From NCBI GenBank assembly GCA_023515745.1, contig JALECJ010000257.1:622687-686686 (forward strand): a DNA stretch of 64,000 nt, given 5' to 3'. The notes beneath the pieces were generated by a model. The model did not search any database. It saw only the letters and a list, made by a program, of their open reading frames with translations, and was not told where the DNA came from. Of this stretch, positions 13,942 to 24,712 are shown piece after piece. Both the position numbers and the translations under genes were made by a program. This stretch comes from Amoeboaphelidium protococcarum (lineage: Eukaryota > Aphelidiomycota > Aphelidea). The stretch's first letter is position 1, and every line of letters begins with the position of its first letter.

Positions 13942-14161
13942 AGGCATAGGCTAATTTATTTAATAGAAAGTTACATTCATATATCGTTTCGCTTTTATCT
14001 TATATATTATTTGCCACTCAACTCTATTAAATTGACAGGATAATTTCTCACGGTAATCATCTTTGACAGCAGAGCATCTCGGCGCGTGTTAACTTTGTCG
14101 ATCTTCGAGGATCTCTACTTTTCTCACGAGCGCTGACTGACCTGAACCATTCGAATAATTA

Positions 14162-14188
14162 CTCTCTCTCTCTCTCTGTCTCTCTCCG
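14162..14188. repeat. (CT)n microsatellite in SDR promoter
   Basis: Pyrimidine tract of CT repeats with one G interruption, ending about 30 bp before the SDR ATG; plausibly part of the core promoter or 5' UTR. Confidence 0.8.
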
Positions 14189-14217
14189 TAGTTTAGAGAA
14201 GGTCATTAATATAAGTA

Positions 14218-15770
14218 ATGCCGACGAATAGCATAATGTAGAGAATTATAAAGGATGAGCATGTCTACTCTGGGGAGGAAAGTGCGGATGAGTTTTATTA
14301 CCGTTTCAATGCAAGTAGATTGATTCAAACTCTGATACATCCTTATTGTACTCTGTGCTTTACACTGCCAATCACTAGTATCATTCTATTTTGTGCTGTT
14401 CTATCTTTAATTCAGAGTCCTCACTCTCTTCTATTGTCCGCTGCAATTTATGGTCCATGTCTAATCGTCGCTGGCATAGCGTTAATTTTGAGTCTTTGTC
14501 AGTTGTATTTACACTTTGCGACAACTGCTGCCCGGTAAGAGCAACGCTGGCGTGAATGGAATAGAGAAATCGCTGTTATCACTGGAGGTAATACTAATAA
14601 TGCTATCATCATCAAGATTTATATTACTTTCAAGCTTTTGATTACTATTATTATTATTATTGAGAGTAGGATCCAGCGGAATTGGACTGTAATTAGCTGA
14701 TAGACTCTCTAATCTCGGCGTCAAGGTGGCAATATTAGACATCTAAGCGCCATTGAAGCCAATAGGTACTAATTCGCGTTAAAACTTTATCCTTTATCAT
14801 GATATTATACTCATTTATACATATTTGATTACATTATTGTAGAAAACGCCAAGTTTTATTAATGTGACGTCTCCCAGTATGAACAAGTATCTGATGTTGT
14901 GTAGAGAGTAGAGCAAGAAGTAAGTTGCAAACTGTTATTATTTGACCCTTATAACAATAATATCCTACCCAAGTACTTAATTCAAAGTGTAGATTGGTGA
15001 AATTACAATTTTGGTCAATAATGCTGGTATAGTTAATGGTAAACCGATTGAAGATCTCGATCCTCAGCGTATTTAGAAAGTGTTCGCCGTGAATACTTTG
15101 GCTCAGTTCTGGACGGTCAAAGCTGTGCTTCCTCTGTTCAAACGACGCCGATATGGTCACATTATGACTATTGCCAGTACAATGGGACTGACTGCAGTCG
15201 CTGACATGAGTAGGTTTTAATATTTGTGATTTTCAGTTCATAATATTCCTGGATGATTATTAACTAGTCGCGTGTCTGTGTGTAGCTGATTATTGTTCAA
15301 GCAAGTTTGCCGTTGTTGGATTTCATGAGGCTTTGAGATAGGAGATCCGTAGACTTCCGTATGAACATTTAATTCATACCTCCATCGTATGCCCAGGCTT
15401 GATACTTACTGGAATGTTCAACGGCATTCGGATGGGATTTCCCTTCATTGTGCCACCTCTAAAGCCTTCTATGGTGGTTGATTAAATTGTACGCTGCCTC
15501 AGCGATGTTGTACGTGTACCTTCTAATGATGGTAATAAATAGGTATCTTTAATTGAAGTGTTGGCGACTGAGAAAAAGTTCACTTTTAGCGATAGGTTGA
15601 AATAACACAAAGCATCATGGATACCGCTGACTTATTACTTGCCACCATTGTTGAATATTATCGCGCCTGTATATTTGAATGATCTTGTAAAGTCGGTGCT
15701 TGGTGGCAATGATGCAGTCACTTCGAGCTTTAAAGGACGCGGCGAAATTGCTAATCCAACTAAACTTTGA
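14218..15770 (+). CDS. Membrane-anchored short-chain dehydrogenase (SDR16C/retinol-dehydrogenase-like)
   Basis: Five exons: 14218-14587, 14670-14765, 14843-14919, 14993-15209, 15286-15770. All four introns are GT-AG (73-82 nt) and the phases join exactly, giving 414 residues. Two N-terminal membrane segments (PITSIILFCAVLSLIQ; LIVAGIALILSLCQLYL) precede the Rossmann domain: TGGSSGIG cofactor motif (split by intron 1), LVNNAG, catalytic Ser in TIASTMG, YxxxK as DYCSSK (split near intron 4), and VCPGLILTGMF. NAD(P)-dependent oxidoreductase of a lipid, sterol or retinoid-type substrate at the ER or lipid droplets is inferred from the SDR16C-like layout; the substrate cannot be read from sequence. 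Confidence 0.88.
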
Positions 15771-16035
15771 TACACTGTACTATATTGATTTATCCTATTA
15801 GTTATCTTCTTATGATTGATAATCTATATTCAAATACCTTTTAGTTTTAGTTATTATTACCTATTTAAGTCAGGTGGAGCAACGCCTCCTTCGATGAGTG
15901 GCGCCTGCGATGGCGAAAACGCGTTCCCCACCGCGCTGTGGCTGGCCCTATCTCTATACTTATTACTATTGCAATTTAGCATTACTACTTTCAAGTTATT
16001 CAAGCTGACGCTAAATATCATCGCTGAGTTGAATT
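15771..16035. other. Intergenic with GC-rich island
   Basis: AT-rich flanks enclose a GC-rich core at about 15870-15950 containing short inverted repeats (GGAG..CTCC) and ACGCGT. No ORF worth calling; see findings. Confidence 0.4.
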
Positions 16036-17350
16036 ATGGTGGTGGATTAAGTTGAAACAACAGCTAGTGGTGCAAAATCGCTTTAGCATACAGCTCCAAT
16101 ACCGATCATGAACAAGTAGGGGATGCCATTGCCGCCGATTAACACTGGTACACCTCCAACATCGTTATAAATACAGTAACAACAGGTAGCCTCTGAATAA
16201 AACTACCGCTAGCAGCAAAAGTGCTTTAACTGTGGAACATCAAATACTCCGCTATGGCGAAAGACTGCGGAGGGAGATCACTTGTGTAATGGTATGATTA
16301 TGAGTTGTCTTAATAGGAACCGTGAGAAAATCCCTAATAACGAACATTTAGATTTGTGTAGCATGTGGTTTATACTTGAAGATGCACGGACATCACAAAA
16401 GCACTTAGAGGGAAATTAAGAGTAGCAGTGGTTATGGTGACTGTGGATAGGCGTAGGTAAAAGACACATCATCTAGAAAATCTACTGGTGGAAGATCAAG
16501 ATGCAACTCAATGAGTTAAGCTGCAAAAACTGCGGGACCAAATCGCGCTCGAGGTAAACGATCAAACTCAATTGCCTCTGTCGCTGCTGCAGCAACTATT
16601 CTGTCTTCTTTAAATGAGTCTATGTCCAATTTGCCGCGTACTCCTCCGCAGTCTAGCTAGAAGAATGCATCCACTTAATCTAGTGGTCCTATTCGATCCC
16701 GTCAGAGTAGAAAGAATTCTTTGATCAATGCTACATTTCCACCGATTGCTGATCAATCGTCCCATGCATCTTCGAACAATTAAGCCTTAATCCGTAATAA
16801 CTATAAGTTGGTGGATAAATAAACCTCAGTCACGTATAAGGGCAATATTTATAAAGCTGGTGATGGGATTGTAACAGTGGTTGACTATCAGAGTAAGAAA
16901 GAGTTGTATGGTGTAATCAGAGCGTTCATTCAAGATCAAGGGATTGATTTCTTTTACGCCACTTGGATAAGAGCTGGTGTCAATGGTAATGTGTTACACT
17001 TGAATGACAAAGGGTAAGAATGTCTTTACGTTGGAGAGTAAGTGCTCGGCCACGAAGATACTATTCCGCTACCTCTCGCGTCCATAAACAGAAAAGTTAA
17101 TGTTGTATATTCTCCTCCGACTCCTACTTCTGGTTCCAACATCAATTATTTACTTGACGCGGCCAGACAGGTGTAATCTAATTAAATGGTTGATAAAATG
17201 TAAACTGAGACGCAACAACGGTTATCGGAGCACTCAACTACAGATACAAAGTCTTTAGACAACAAGGAGAATGTCATTGAGGGGACTTAATAATCGCCAA
17301 AGAAGTCATCAACTGAGTTAATGGCAGCACTTGGTCTGCTCGAATTGTGA
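16036..17350 (+). CDS. GATA zinc-finger protein, GATAD1-like
   Basis: Two exons, to 16291 and 16362-17350, with a 70-nt intron that splits the zinc finger between LCN and ACGLY; 414 residues from ATG 16036 (390 if 16108 is used). The GATA finger is canonical: CFNC, 17-residue loop, CNAC. The C-terminal block (YKGNIYKAGDGIVTVVDYQS, ELYGVIRAFIQDQ, then ATWIRAG) matches the conserved C-terminal domain of GATAD1, a chromatin protein of H3K4me3-linked Sin3/HDAC complexes; other GATA factors lack it. The linker is Ser/Gln/Asn-rich. A nuclear chromatin role is inferred from the family. Confidence 0.85.
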
Positions 17351-17496
17351 ACTCTACGTAAATAGTCTGAATATTTGCGCCATAATATTTCATAGTAGCT
17401 TCTATAAATCGCGCTTTAATCGCTTGCAATTGATTTTCGATAACAAAATTTTGTGATCTTTCTACTCCGCCGAAAGTGATCTTCGATCTCAACAAA

Positions 17497-18111
17497 ATGA
17501 AGACGGTTTGTGTCTATTGTGGTTCTTCTAAGGGTAAGAATGCTATTTATGCGAACTAAGCTCAAGCTCTGGCTGAAGAATTTATCAAGCGAGGCATAAA
17601 GTTGATTTATGGTGGAGGCAATCTTGGACTCATGGCCGAGGTGGCGCGAAGTATCACCGACAATGGCGGGAAAGTTGTCGGTATTATCCCAAAAGCTTTA
17701 CACTCGGTCAGTGGAGATGGATATGGCGAGACTTTAGTGGTTGATACTATGCATGAGCGGAAATCTTTAATGTCTGATATGTCTGACGCGTTTATATCTC
17801 TCCCCGGTGGATTCGGCACTCTGGAAGAACTGATAGAGACCACAACATGGAGTCAGCTGAGAATACATAATAAACCTGTGGGGATCTTGAATGTGAATGG
17901 GTATTACGATCACTTGATCTCATGGATGGACCACGCTGTAACGGAAGGCTTTATAGATGAGTAGAGCAGATAACTGGTGGTGGTCGCTGACTCTCCGGCT
18001 GCATTGCTTGACGCGATGGAGCAGTTCAAAGACCCAATTGATGAAAGCAAGTGGATTCTTAAAAAGGATTCCTGGTCTACGAAAGCTCGATTAAGTTCAA
18101 AAGAAATATGA
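17497..18111 (+). CDS. LOG: LOG-family nucleoside-monophosphate phosphoribohydrolase
   Basis: 204 residues, unspliced. It contains both LOG signatures: YGGGNLGLMAEVA and PGGFGTLEE, the nucleotide-binding and catalytic motif often mislabelled lysine decarboxylase, and it starts VCVYCGSS like typical members. LOG enzymes release free base from nucleoside 5'-monophosphates (cytokinin activation in plants and some fungi and bacteria). The physiological substrate here is unknown. It ends 31 nt from the convergent PIG-O stop. Confidence 0.92.
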
Positions 18112-18142
18112 TAATAACTACTTGCTATATCACATACAATCA

Positions 18143-20878
18143 TCATTATTAATCTTTATTATGCCAAGTTCCATCCTGCTTAATACACAAGTACAGAAAT
18201 ACATACACTCCACCGCGTATGATAAAGTCGACGGCGGCCAGCATGAATCGCGGAGCAAATACTTTCCATACCATCAAATGTCTTCTAAATTAGGCAGTGA
18301 ATACACAACTCATAGTAGTATCTACGAGTAAAATAAGGATAAATGTCTTCCACTTTGACTGGACAGCATTATTATTCAAATTGCAATAAAAACTTACAGC
18401 CAAAGCAGCCGTGCACAGTAACCAGCCACCAACACTATTGAGAATCACCAATCCACCAGAGAGATAGAAATTGAAAGCCTCAAGTCCAATAAAACCACTC
18501 TCAAACTAAATCGAAGAGAAAGCAGCCTAGTGACCAGTGGCAAAAAAGGCAACATTGCCCAGCAGGTAAAACACTGGAATTTACCACCCAGCATCGACCG
18601 ATTCTTAATCATTTGCAGTAGAGACGAGAAGTTGACAGGCTATAGTCACTAAAGATAATACGATAACTCCGGGAAGAGATTATGCACAAGAAGCGATACA
18701 GTGCATAATTGGGATCAGATCGAAGACATTAGCCTTAGACTCAGACTATTATGACACGATAAACCACAGAAACCATGCACCTGACAGAAGCATGCAGATA
18801 CGCATCAACATATGGTGAATAAAGATACCGTAAAACCGAATGTCCATAAACCAAGCATTTCCATCAACTGCCCAATAAAAGGCAATGAAAGTCAAGATAA
18901 AGGCATATTTACATAGGCTTATAAAAGTAATTTTGCCGAATGAACAAGATAGGTAGAGACAGATGGATGACAGCAAAATTAAGATTCCCAGCTAAATGGC
19001 ATGCTGGTAATTAGAGAGATACTATGGAGGTAGCAAAGGCAAATCTTGGACCAGTGATAAAGGATGAGCTTTAAAGGTATTCAGGCACTGACGGCCTTTC
19101 TCCTCGCGGCAACTACTCAGCTCAGACAGATACCTGACGATAAACATGGCGTTAATAATTTTCCATTTAAGCTAGACACCTCGTAATAAACAGAGTGCGA
19201 GTACGGATTACAAGAGATAGACACATACATGATCTTCATGAACTACGAGACTATTCGAAGTGTAAATAAAGCAATGAATTAATGCCAGCAATACATGCAA
19301 AGTGTCAATACTAAGAGAATACGCTTATATTCTATTCCAAAAATCTACGCTACTACGTTACCGAAGCAGTATAGACACCAGTAAACTGACTATTGAGGTA
19401 ATAAGTATTAAATCAGAGCGAGAGCCGTCTAGCACCTGTAAGTTATACAAGGATACACCAAGTACTGTACCAAATGACAAAATTAACACAATATCACTTA
19501 AGCTGAAGTGGACTAATAATTCTTGCTTAGATGAAAAGGAGAACACCAATACTGTAAGTATCAGACCAAATGACGCCAATATCATTAAGTCTAAATTAAA
19601 TCGTGCCCAAATGTGTCGCAACTTTTCCAAAATAGACTTACCAGCCTACTAGAACTAAGCGAAATCTTTGATACTCTCGCCAGACTATTAGCCATCAAAA
19701 TCGAGACGTGAATGAGCAGAGTAAGCATTAAGATATTTCACGATTTAATTATAGTTCCGCTTAGCCAAAACATTGAATTATGCTTCCTAATCATTAGCTT
19801 TAAAAGTCATTAACGACTTCAGCAGATCAAAATTTATAAATCCCAAATTACTGAACGGTATAGGTACTCCGAGCAGAGCACATAGAGTAGGTACCAGATC
19901 AATTTGAGACATTTAGTCATAGCTCATAGAAGTGTCAGAGGTAGATGACACTTTATATTAATCGAGTACTGGCGAAGCACTGTACACAAAAAGACCAGCA
20001 TCAACTTCAGCCAGAGAATCGCCACCGTGATCTCCCTACGAATTCATCCCATGATCACCAAAGACGAATAGGAGAATATTATCTTCCTTAGAGCGCGAAT
20101 TAAGCTTATCAATCTATAAGATAACTTTTTCTACAGCTTGATTTAAATCAACTTACTTTCGCTTCATTTCAGAATGATCAGGACCATAAATGTGACCAGC
20201 GTGATCAATGCCCAACCAATGGGTAATCATAACATCCCATTTATCCAAATTTTCTTATTCAAAGTACTTCCATATACGCCGATCAATAGATTTATCTACA
20301 GTATCCAGATCCCAGACTTCAAAGCTCTCATATCCTTCAGATCCATTTACAAAGTGATCATATCCAAGAGTCTGAATCCATGTATCATCTCCAAAGAATA
20401 AAATATTGTGCTTCTTTGCAGCCTATAGAACCCAGTTATCCTCCTAAAGCTTATCACTGTTAAAATTAGACGCAGCATCTATAAAAGTGGGCAACGAGCC
20501 AGTCAGAAGAGCCTATAATCGCTATAGAGTTGTCGTGGGTGGATCTGCAGTAAAATGTAGCAATCTGGCGTTCTATGGCACATTCTTTACTCTATCGCTC
20601 ATGGCTGGCATATTCAGATGAAAATTTTTATTAACTTGTCCATCATTATAAGATAATAGCTAAGGTTCAGGACTAATAAAGTCATATCTGAGAGCATCAA
20701 TCAGCATAATGACAATCTTGTTATGCTTTGCAGAACACCCACCCAGAGTATTACTCTCATCTTCTTGAGATATATCAGGTAAGGCCAGCCGTGCAAGAAG
20801 GAATCCTTTCTAAAAATAGTAAATGAATACCACAGATACTACCCATAAGATTACAACTTGGCTAAAGTTGAATTTCAT
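18143..20878 (-). CDS. PIGO: GPI ethanolamine-phosphate transferase 3 (PIG-O)
   Basis: 911 residues, one exon with very many TAA/TAG Gln codons. A type II N-terminal anchor is followed by an alkaline-phosphatase-like catalytic domain: IDALRYDF, the PIG-O-specific DPPTTTLQR and GSLPTFIDAASNF, FFGDDTW, HWLGIDHAGH, and GDHGMNSQGDHGGDS with metal-binding Asp/His. The C-terminal half has about a dozen hydrophobic segments. It adds ethanolamine phosphate to the third mannose of the GPI precursor in the ER, the bridge to protein. It fits with the GPI-anchored protein at 51.7 kb. Final residues NKDQQ then TGA. Confidence 0.93.
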
Positions 20879-21019
20879 CTCAGATGCATTCGATTTATGG
20901 CTGTTATCAAGAGTAATTCAAAATTGTTAAACTTGGGCGAAACAAAAGGCGATTTCTCTTAAAGCAATTCAGCAATTTGCATTCTCTTTTCTCGCTGTCT
21001 GATTGATCATATAATAAAA

Positions 21020-21274
21020 ATGGCAGACAATGAAATCACAAGGAATGGTGATTGCTGGTAGTGTAGACTCACGGGTACCGCAGCTTTTACAGGAGTATCT
21101 CTATATGCAGCTTATGTGCAGAGGAGTGAGGCTATGAAGAGTCATCACTACACTGATATCGATGCGTAATCGCGTTTCAGACGGGCGACTGTTGGATTTC
21201 GCCATGGCCCAAAATGGCTCTCTGGCGTTTCAGCGACTTTTGCCGGTCTTGCATTGATGCGATTGTTGACCTGA
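21020..21274 (+). CDS. DMAC1/DUF4536-like small mitochondrial protein
   Basis: 84 residues. The CWQCR motif followed by a short hydrophobic segment (TGTAAFTGVSLYAAYVQ), then a second one (SGVSATFAGLALMRLL), matches the layout of DUF4536 proteins such as DMAC1, a complex I distal membrane-arm assembly factor. Too short for high certainty. It is divergent to PIG-O, whose ATG is 142 bp away, and ends 122 bp from the convergent RBR ligase. Confidence 0.55.
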
Positions 21275-21395
21275 AATTGATTGTAATAGTGAAAGTGAAT
21301 AAGCATATAAATTGTATTTATTAACATCACTGGCTGCAATTCTCTTTTTATGTTTTTCTTTTTATTTAGTTAGTATAGCTCAATCTTGATGTCCA

Positions 21396-22799
21396 TCACG
21401 AAGTAGATCCTCCAGGCGCGGTAGCAGATATAGGTGAATTAGGTAGACTGGATAGTCTCTGCTCTATCTTGAACACGTCAGGAACGCCAAGTTCAGTAAC
21501 CACAATGCTGTTACGTGTTGGCGTCGTGTTTTCAATTTCTTTGTCTTTCATATGCTCTTATGATGAATTAGCATTCAGTGTTGTGACTGGTTATGCCACG
21601 CATCTGTAATAAGAACATTCTCCACCCCATTTATTCATGCATAACCAACAAAACTTGAAGCCGCACATGGTGCAATCAACCTTGTTACAGCCTTCATCGC
21701 GTTCAATCAAAGTATGACATCGAGGACATGGCTTACTATTAAAGTACTTCCACTCTATAATCTTTTGATATTCAGAGTCCGTCACTTCGGTGTTGCGTGA
21801 CGTTCGGTACATGTAATCTAAACAACTAGTCTGTGACTCTGAATTTGCCATAAGCTCAGTTCCATGACTTGTATCACAACATTTAAAGCAGAATGCCACT
21901 GGCCTCATATGATTAGTGCATTCTACCACTGGAAATAATTTCAAATACTCAAACTATAGTGACCGATACTGAGCAGGTACGTCACACAGAGTAATAACAT
22001 TGGCGCATATAATGCTCAAGTTCTACAGCGACTGCTACTTAAAACCATAATTACCATTTGGTGAATCTGGTGTTGGAAGTAATCCTTCAAGGCGCAACTT
22101 CTTCGCCTTTGACCGCGTCACAGGAGAATCCATTATCATCATTTCGACATCTTGCAGCGATTTCTTCTAATGCAGCATGAATTCATCTACAATGAAGTGA
22201 TATATCTATGCAATTGATACTTTGGATGGCAGTGGACCCTCTTCATCTTGTGCAAGCAAATCCACTCTTGTATGCCTTTTGATTAGATAAATCAACTTTT
22301 CACCTATGGAATCGCGTGCAGGCTCGGATGCATTATCATTGCCGATCAGTTCCAGAAACTACTCTGCTACCGATAACAGCTATTAGTGCACGGTATCAAC
22401 ATTACTATCACTCGTATTACTTCTCTTAATCAAATCTACCTAATCACCGCATTCTGGGCAGAATCTGTGTAGAGCCTTAAACTGGGCGTCTAAGCCACAA
22501 CGCGTTTCAAACAAATCAACAGTGCCTTAATCAACCCACAGCCGCCATTCAGGCAGAGTTAGAGCATCCATACAGACTGGGCATTTTATAAATGAGGATA
22601 GAGCTTTATTTTAATCCATATCAGAGTCATTGTCAGTATCAGCACCAAACACATAAGACCAACCCATTGAATTCAGTATTGTCTTCACATATTGCTGAAA
22701 GCATTACTTACAAAACTGATCACGGCACCTCGGCAGGCAGAAATCATAACGATTATCAAAGCATATGGAGCACTTTTCTTGAAAGTACTGTAGATTCAT
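21396..22799 (-). CDS. RBR E3 ubiquitin ligase, RNF14/Itt1-like
   Basis: 467 residues, unspliced. RING1 begins at residue 9 (CSICFDNRYDFCLPRCRDQF then CKQC), ending with CPVC. A central region contains FCPEC and further paired cysteines (IBR-like CFKCCDTSHG). RING2 is CPRCHTLIERDEGCNKVDC followed by TMCGFKFCWLC; by homology the catalytic cysteine is the one in EGCN. GCNK instead of GCNH is the RNF14/Itt1 variant. The N-terminal RWD domain of RNF14 is absent. RNF14 acts on stalled ribosomes; whether that applies here is unknown. Confidence 0.85.
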
Positions 22800-23175
22800 T
22801 AAATTTTAATCTCTAATCCTATAGTTTAAATTGATTGATTGATTATACTGTAATGCGTATATAGCAATTAAGAGTAAAAAGATTGAGGATGCACAGGCCG
22901 GTTGTAACAACAATAATGCGAGGTCACGAGTAAGTTGTGATCACTTGACACGTAACAACAAATCAAGAATTGGCATATCAGTCATCTGACGGAGAATTTT
23001 ATAAAGTTTGGTTTAAGGTTAAAAGTGGAAAAGAAAGTAATCTTGAATGTAGTGCTCAATATTCTATTTAATTATTAATTGTTCTTATGTCTTTTCATAG
23101 TTCAGCATGAAATACTGTGAGAAGGAGCTTTTCTTCACGTTAAATGGTGGCGAGTGAGGACAGTAAAATATACTG
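22800..23175. promoter_or_regulatory. Divergent promoter, RBR ligase / SLC25A38
   Basis: 376 bp between two divergent ATGs, AT-rich, with no ORF of note. No defined element recognised. Confidence 0.4.
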
Positions 23176-24108
23176 ATGACGTCGATCAAACAACGATAAC
23201 ATAATACATCAAATCACCTTATCGCTGGTGCAATAAGTGGTATGAATTTACTATGCACATCTAATCTCTTATTTCACTAAAGCCAATTTGTAGGTATGAT
23301 CAACTGTATCGCTCTATAACCTCTAGATTTGGTCAAGACGAGAATGCAGAGTGGAGAAGTTGCCGGCAAACGATCTATAATGAACATCACACGGTCCATC
23401 GTTAATAGTGGATCAGTACTCAGTCTGTGGAAGGGTACAGTGCCCACGATACTTCGTAACACTCCGGGATCTTCTCTATACTTTGGCACGCTTAACGCTT
23501 CCAAGCGGCTACTTGACCCAATTGTTGGTGCATCCAATCAAGCAATGATAAATCTACTTGCAGGATCGTTCGCTCGCGTCTCAGTCGGATTTCTACTTAT
23601 GCCTTTCACAGTTATAAAATCTCGGTATGAATCGAGCATGTACAATTATAAAAGTCTTGGTGACGCTTTCAGTAGCATATGGCGAACTGACGGGATCCGC
23701 GGATTCTTTTATGGGTTTGGAAGCACTGCTCTTCGGGATGCACCTTACTCAGGCATATACGTTCTAATTTATGAGCATTTGAAGAAGCCGCTGTCATCTT
23801 TAGAAATGTTTCAACTGAATGGTGAATCTCGCAATGCCTTTATCAATATGACTGCTGCGGTGAATGCTGGGATTCTTGCCACTGCTGCCACGTAGCCATT
23901 CGATGTACTGCGTGTCAGAATTTAACTGTCACCGAACAAGTACAAGAACATGTTTGCCGCCGCCAAATCACTTCTCTTAAATGAAGGTTATCGGGTGTTC
24001 TTCTCAGGCGTCGTCCCCCGACTTATTCGTAAAACTCTGAGTGCCGCCATAACTTGGACCATGTATGAAGAGCTACTCGTGCATTTCTCATCTCAATAGA
24101 AACTTTGA
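23176..24108 (+). CDS. Mitochondrial glycine carrier SLC25A38/Hem25
   Basis: Exons 23176-23239 and 23294-24108 with a 54-nt intron (phase 1); 292 residues. Three carrier repeats with signatures PLDLVKTR, PFTVIKSR and PFDVLRVR. The block LWKGTVPTILRNTPGSSLYF and the GFGSTALRDAPYSGIY region are typical of SLC25A38, which supplies mitochondria for heme synthesis (glycine import). The first exon is only 21 codons, and its start is the ATG nearest the conserved NHLIAGAISG. Confidence 0.9.
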
Positions 24109-24249
24109 TTTTGATTTACTCTTTATGGTGATGTTTCTCGCCTCTTGATCTTCTTTCTGTGTTCTGTCCTAAGATGTCATGTTCTGTAATGGAAGAGACT
24201 CTCTTGAGTGAAGTGAAGCGTTCAAAAAGCATAACACGACCTTTATTAT

Positions 24250-24653
24250 ATGGGTAAGGCAATCTCTGAAAAAATTCAGTCTTATACTAAAACTTTGAGC
24301 TGTAGTCTCTATGTTTTGTACGGCGATTTAGTCGGAGATGCCTTGATGATGTTGGACAGTCCTAATTCAGTGAAGAGGTTGATATACGCTGTTACAGACT
24401 TGTTCCAAGTACGTATGTTACACCATCATTGTTTTCAGTTTTGCACAACTAATTAATGAAAAATTAATTATTGTAGATTGGAGACCAAACATGTCTCTAT
24501 AATCAATATTCAAGGTTCTGTGGGTGTGAGACGTTTTAAACACGCGACAACTGTGCGCATTTGATCGCTGCTGACTTGGCTTCTGCACTTGGGCTTATTG
24601 TTGAATCCAAGATTGATGGACCATCTTTTGTAAATAAAATCTGTCTAATGTGA
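24250..24653 (+). CDS. SWIM-type zinc-finger protein ZSWIM7/SWS1
   Basis: Exons 24250-24408 and 24477-24653 (68-nt intron, phase 0); 111 residues. LSCSLYVLYGDLVGDALMML aligns with the ZSWIM7 core preceding a SWIM finger CGCETFQTRDNCAH. ZSWIM7/SWS1 with SWSAP1 forms the Shu complex that promotes RAD51 filaments in homologous recombination. A further 5' exon encoding MEETLLSEVK from ATG 24192 is possible because family members have a slightly longer N-terminus, but I see no clean splice. It ends 59 nt from the convergent ARM-repeat gene. Confidence 0.75.
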
Positions 24654-24712
24654 ATAAATAATTGAAGAAAAACATCTATTAAGTCTACGTTTCAAATAAA
24701 TAATAAGATCGA

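Noticed and set aside
14509-14742. Minus-strand ORF with Asn/Ser runs
   Set aside because: Overlaps intron 1 and exon 2 of the SDR gene, whose splice phases and motifs fit exactly.
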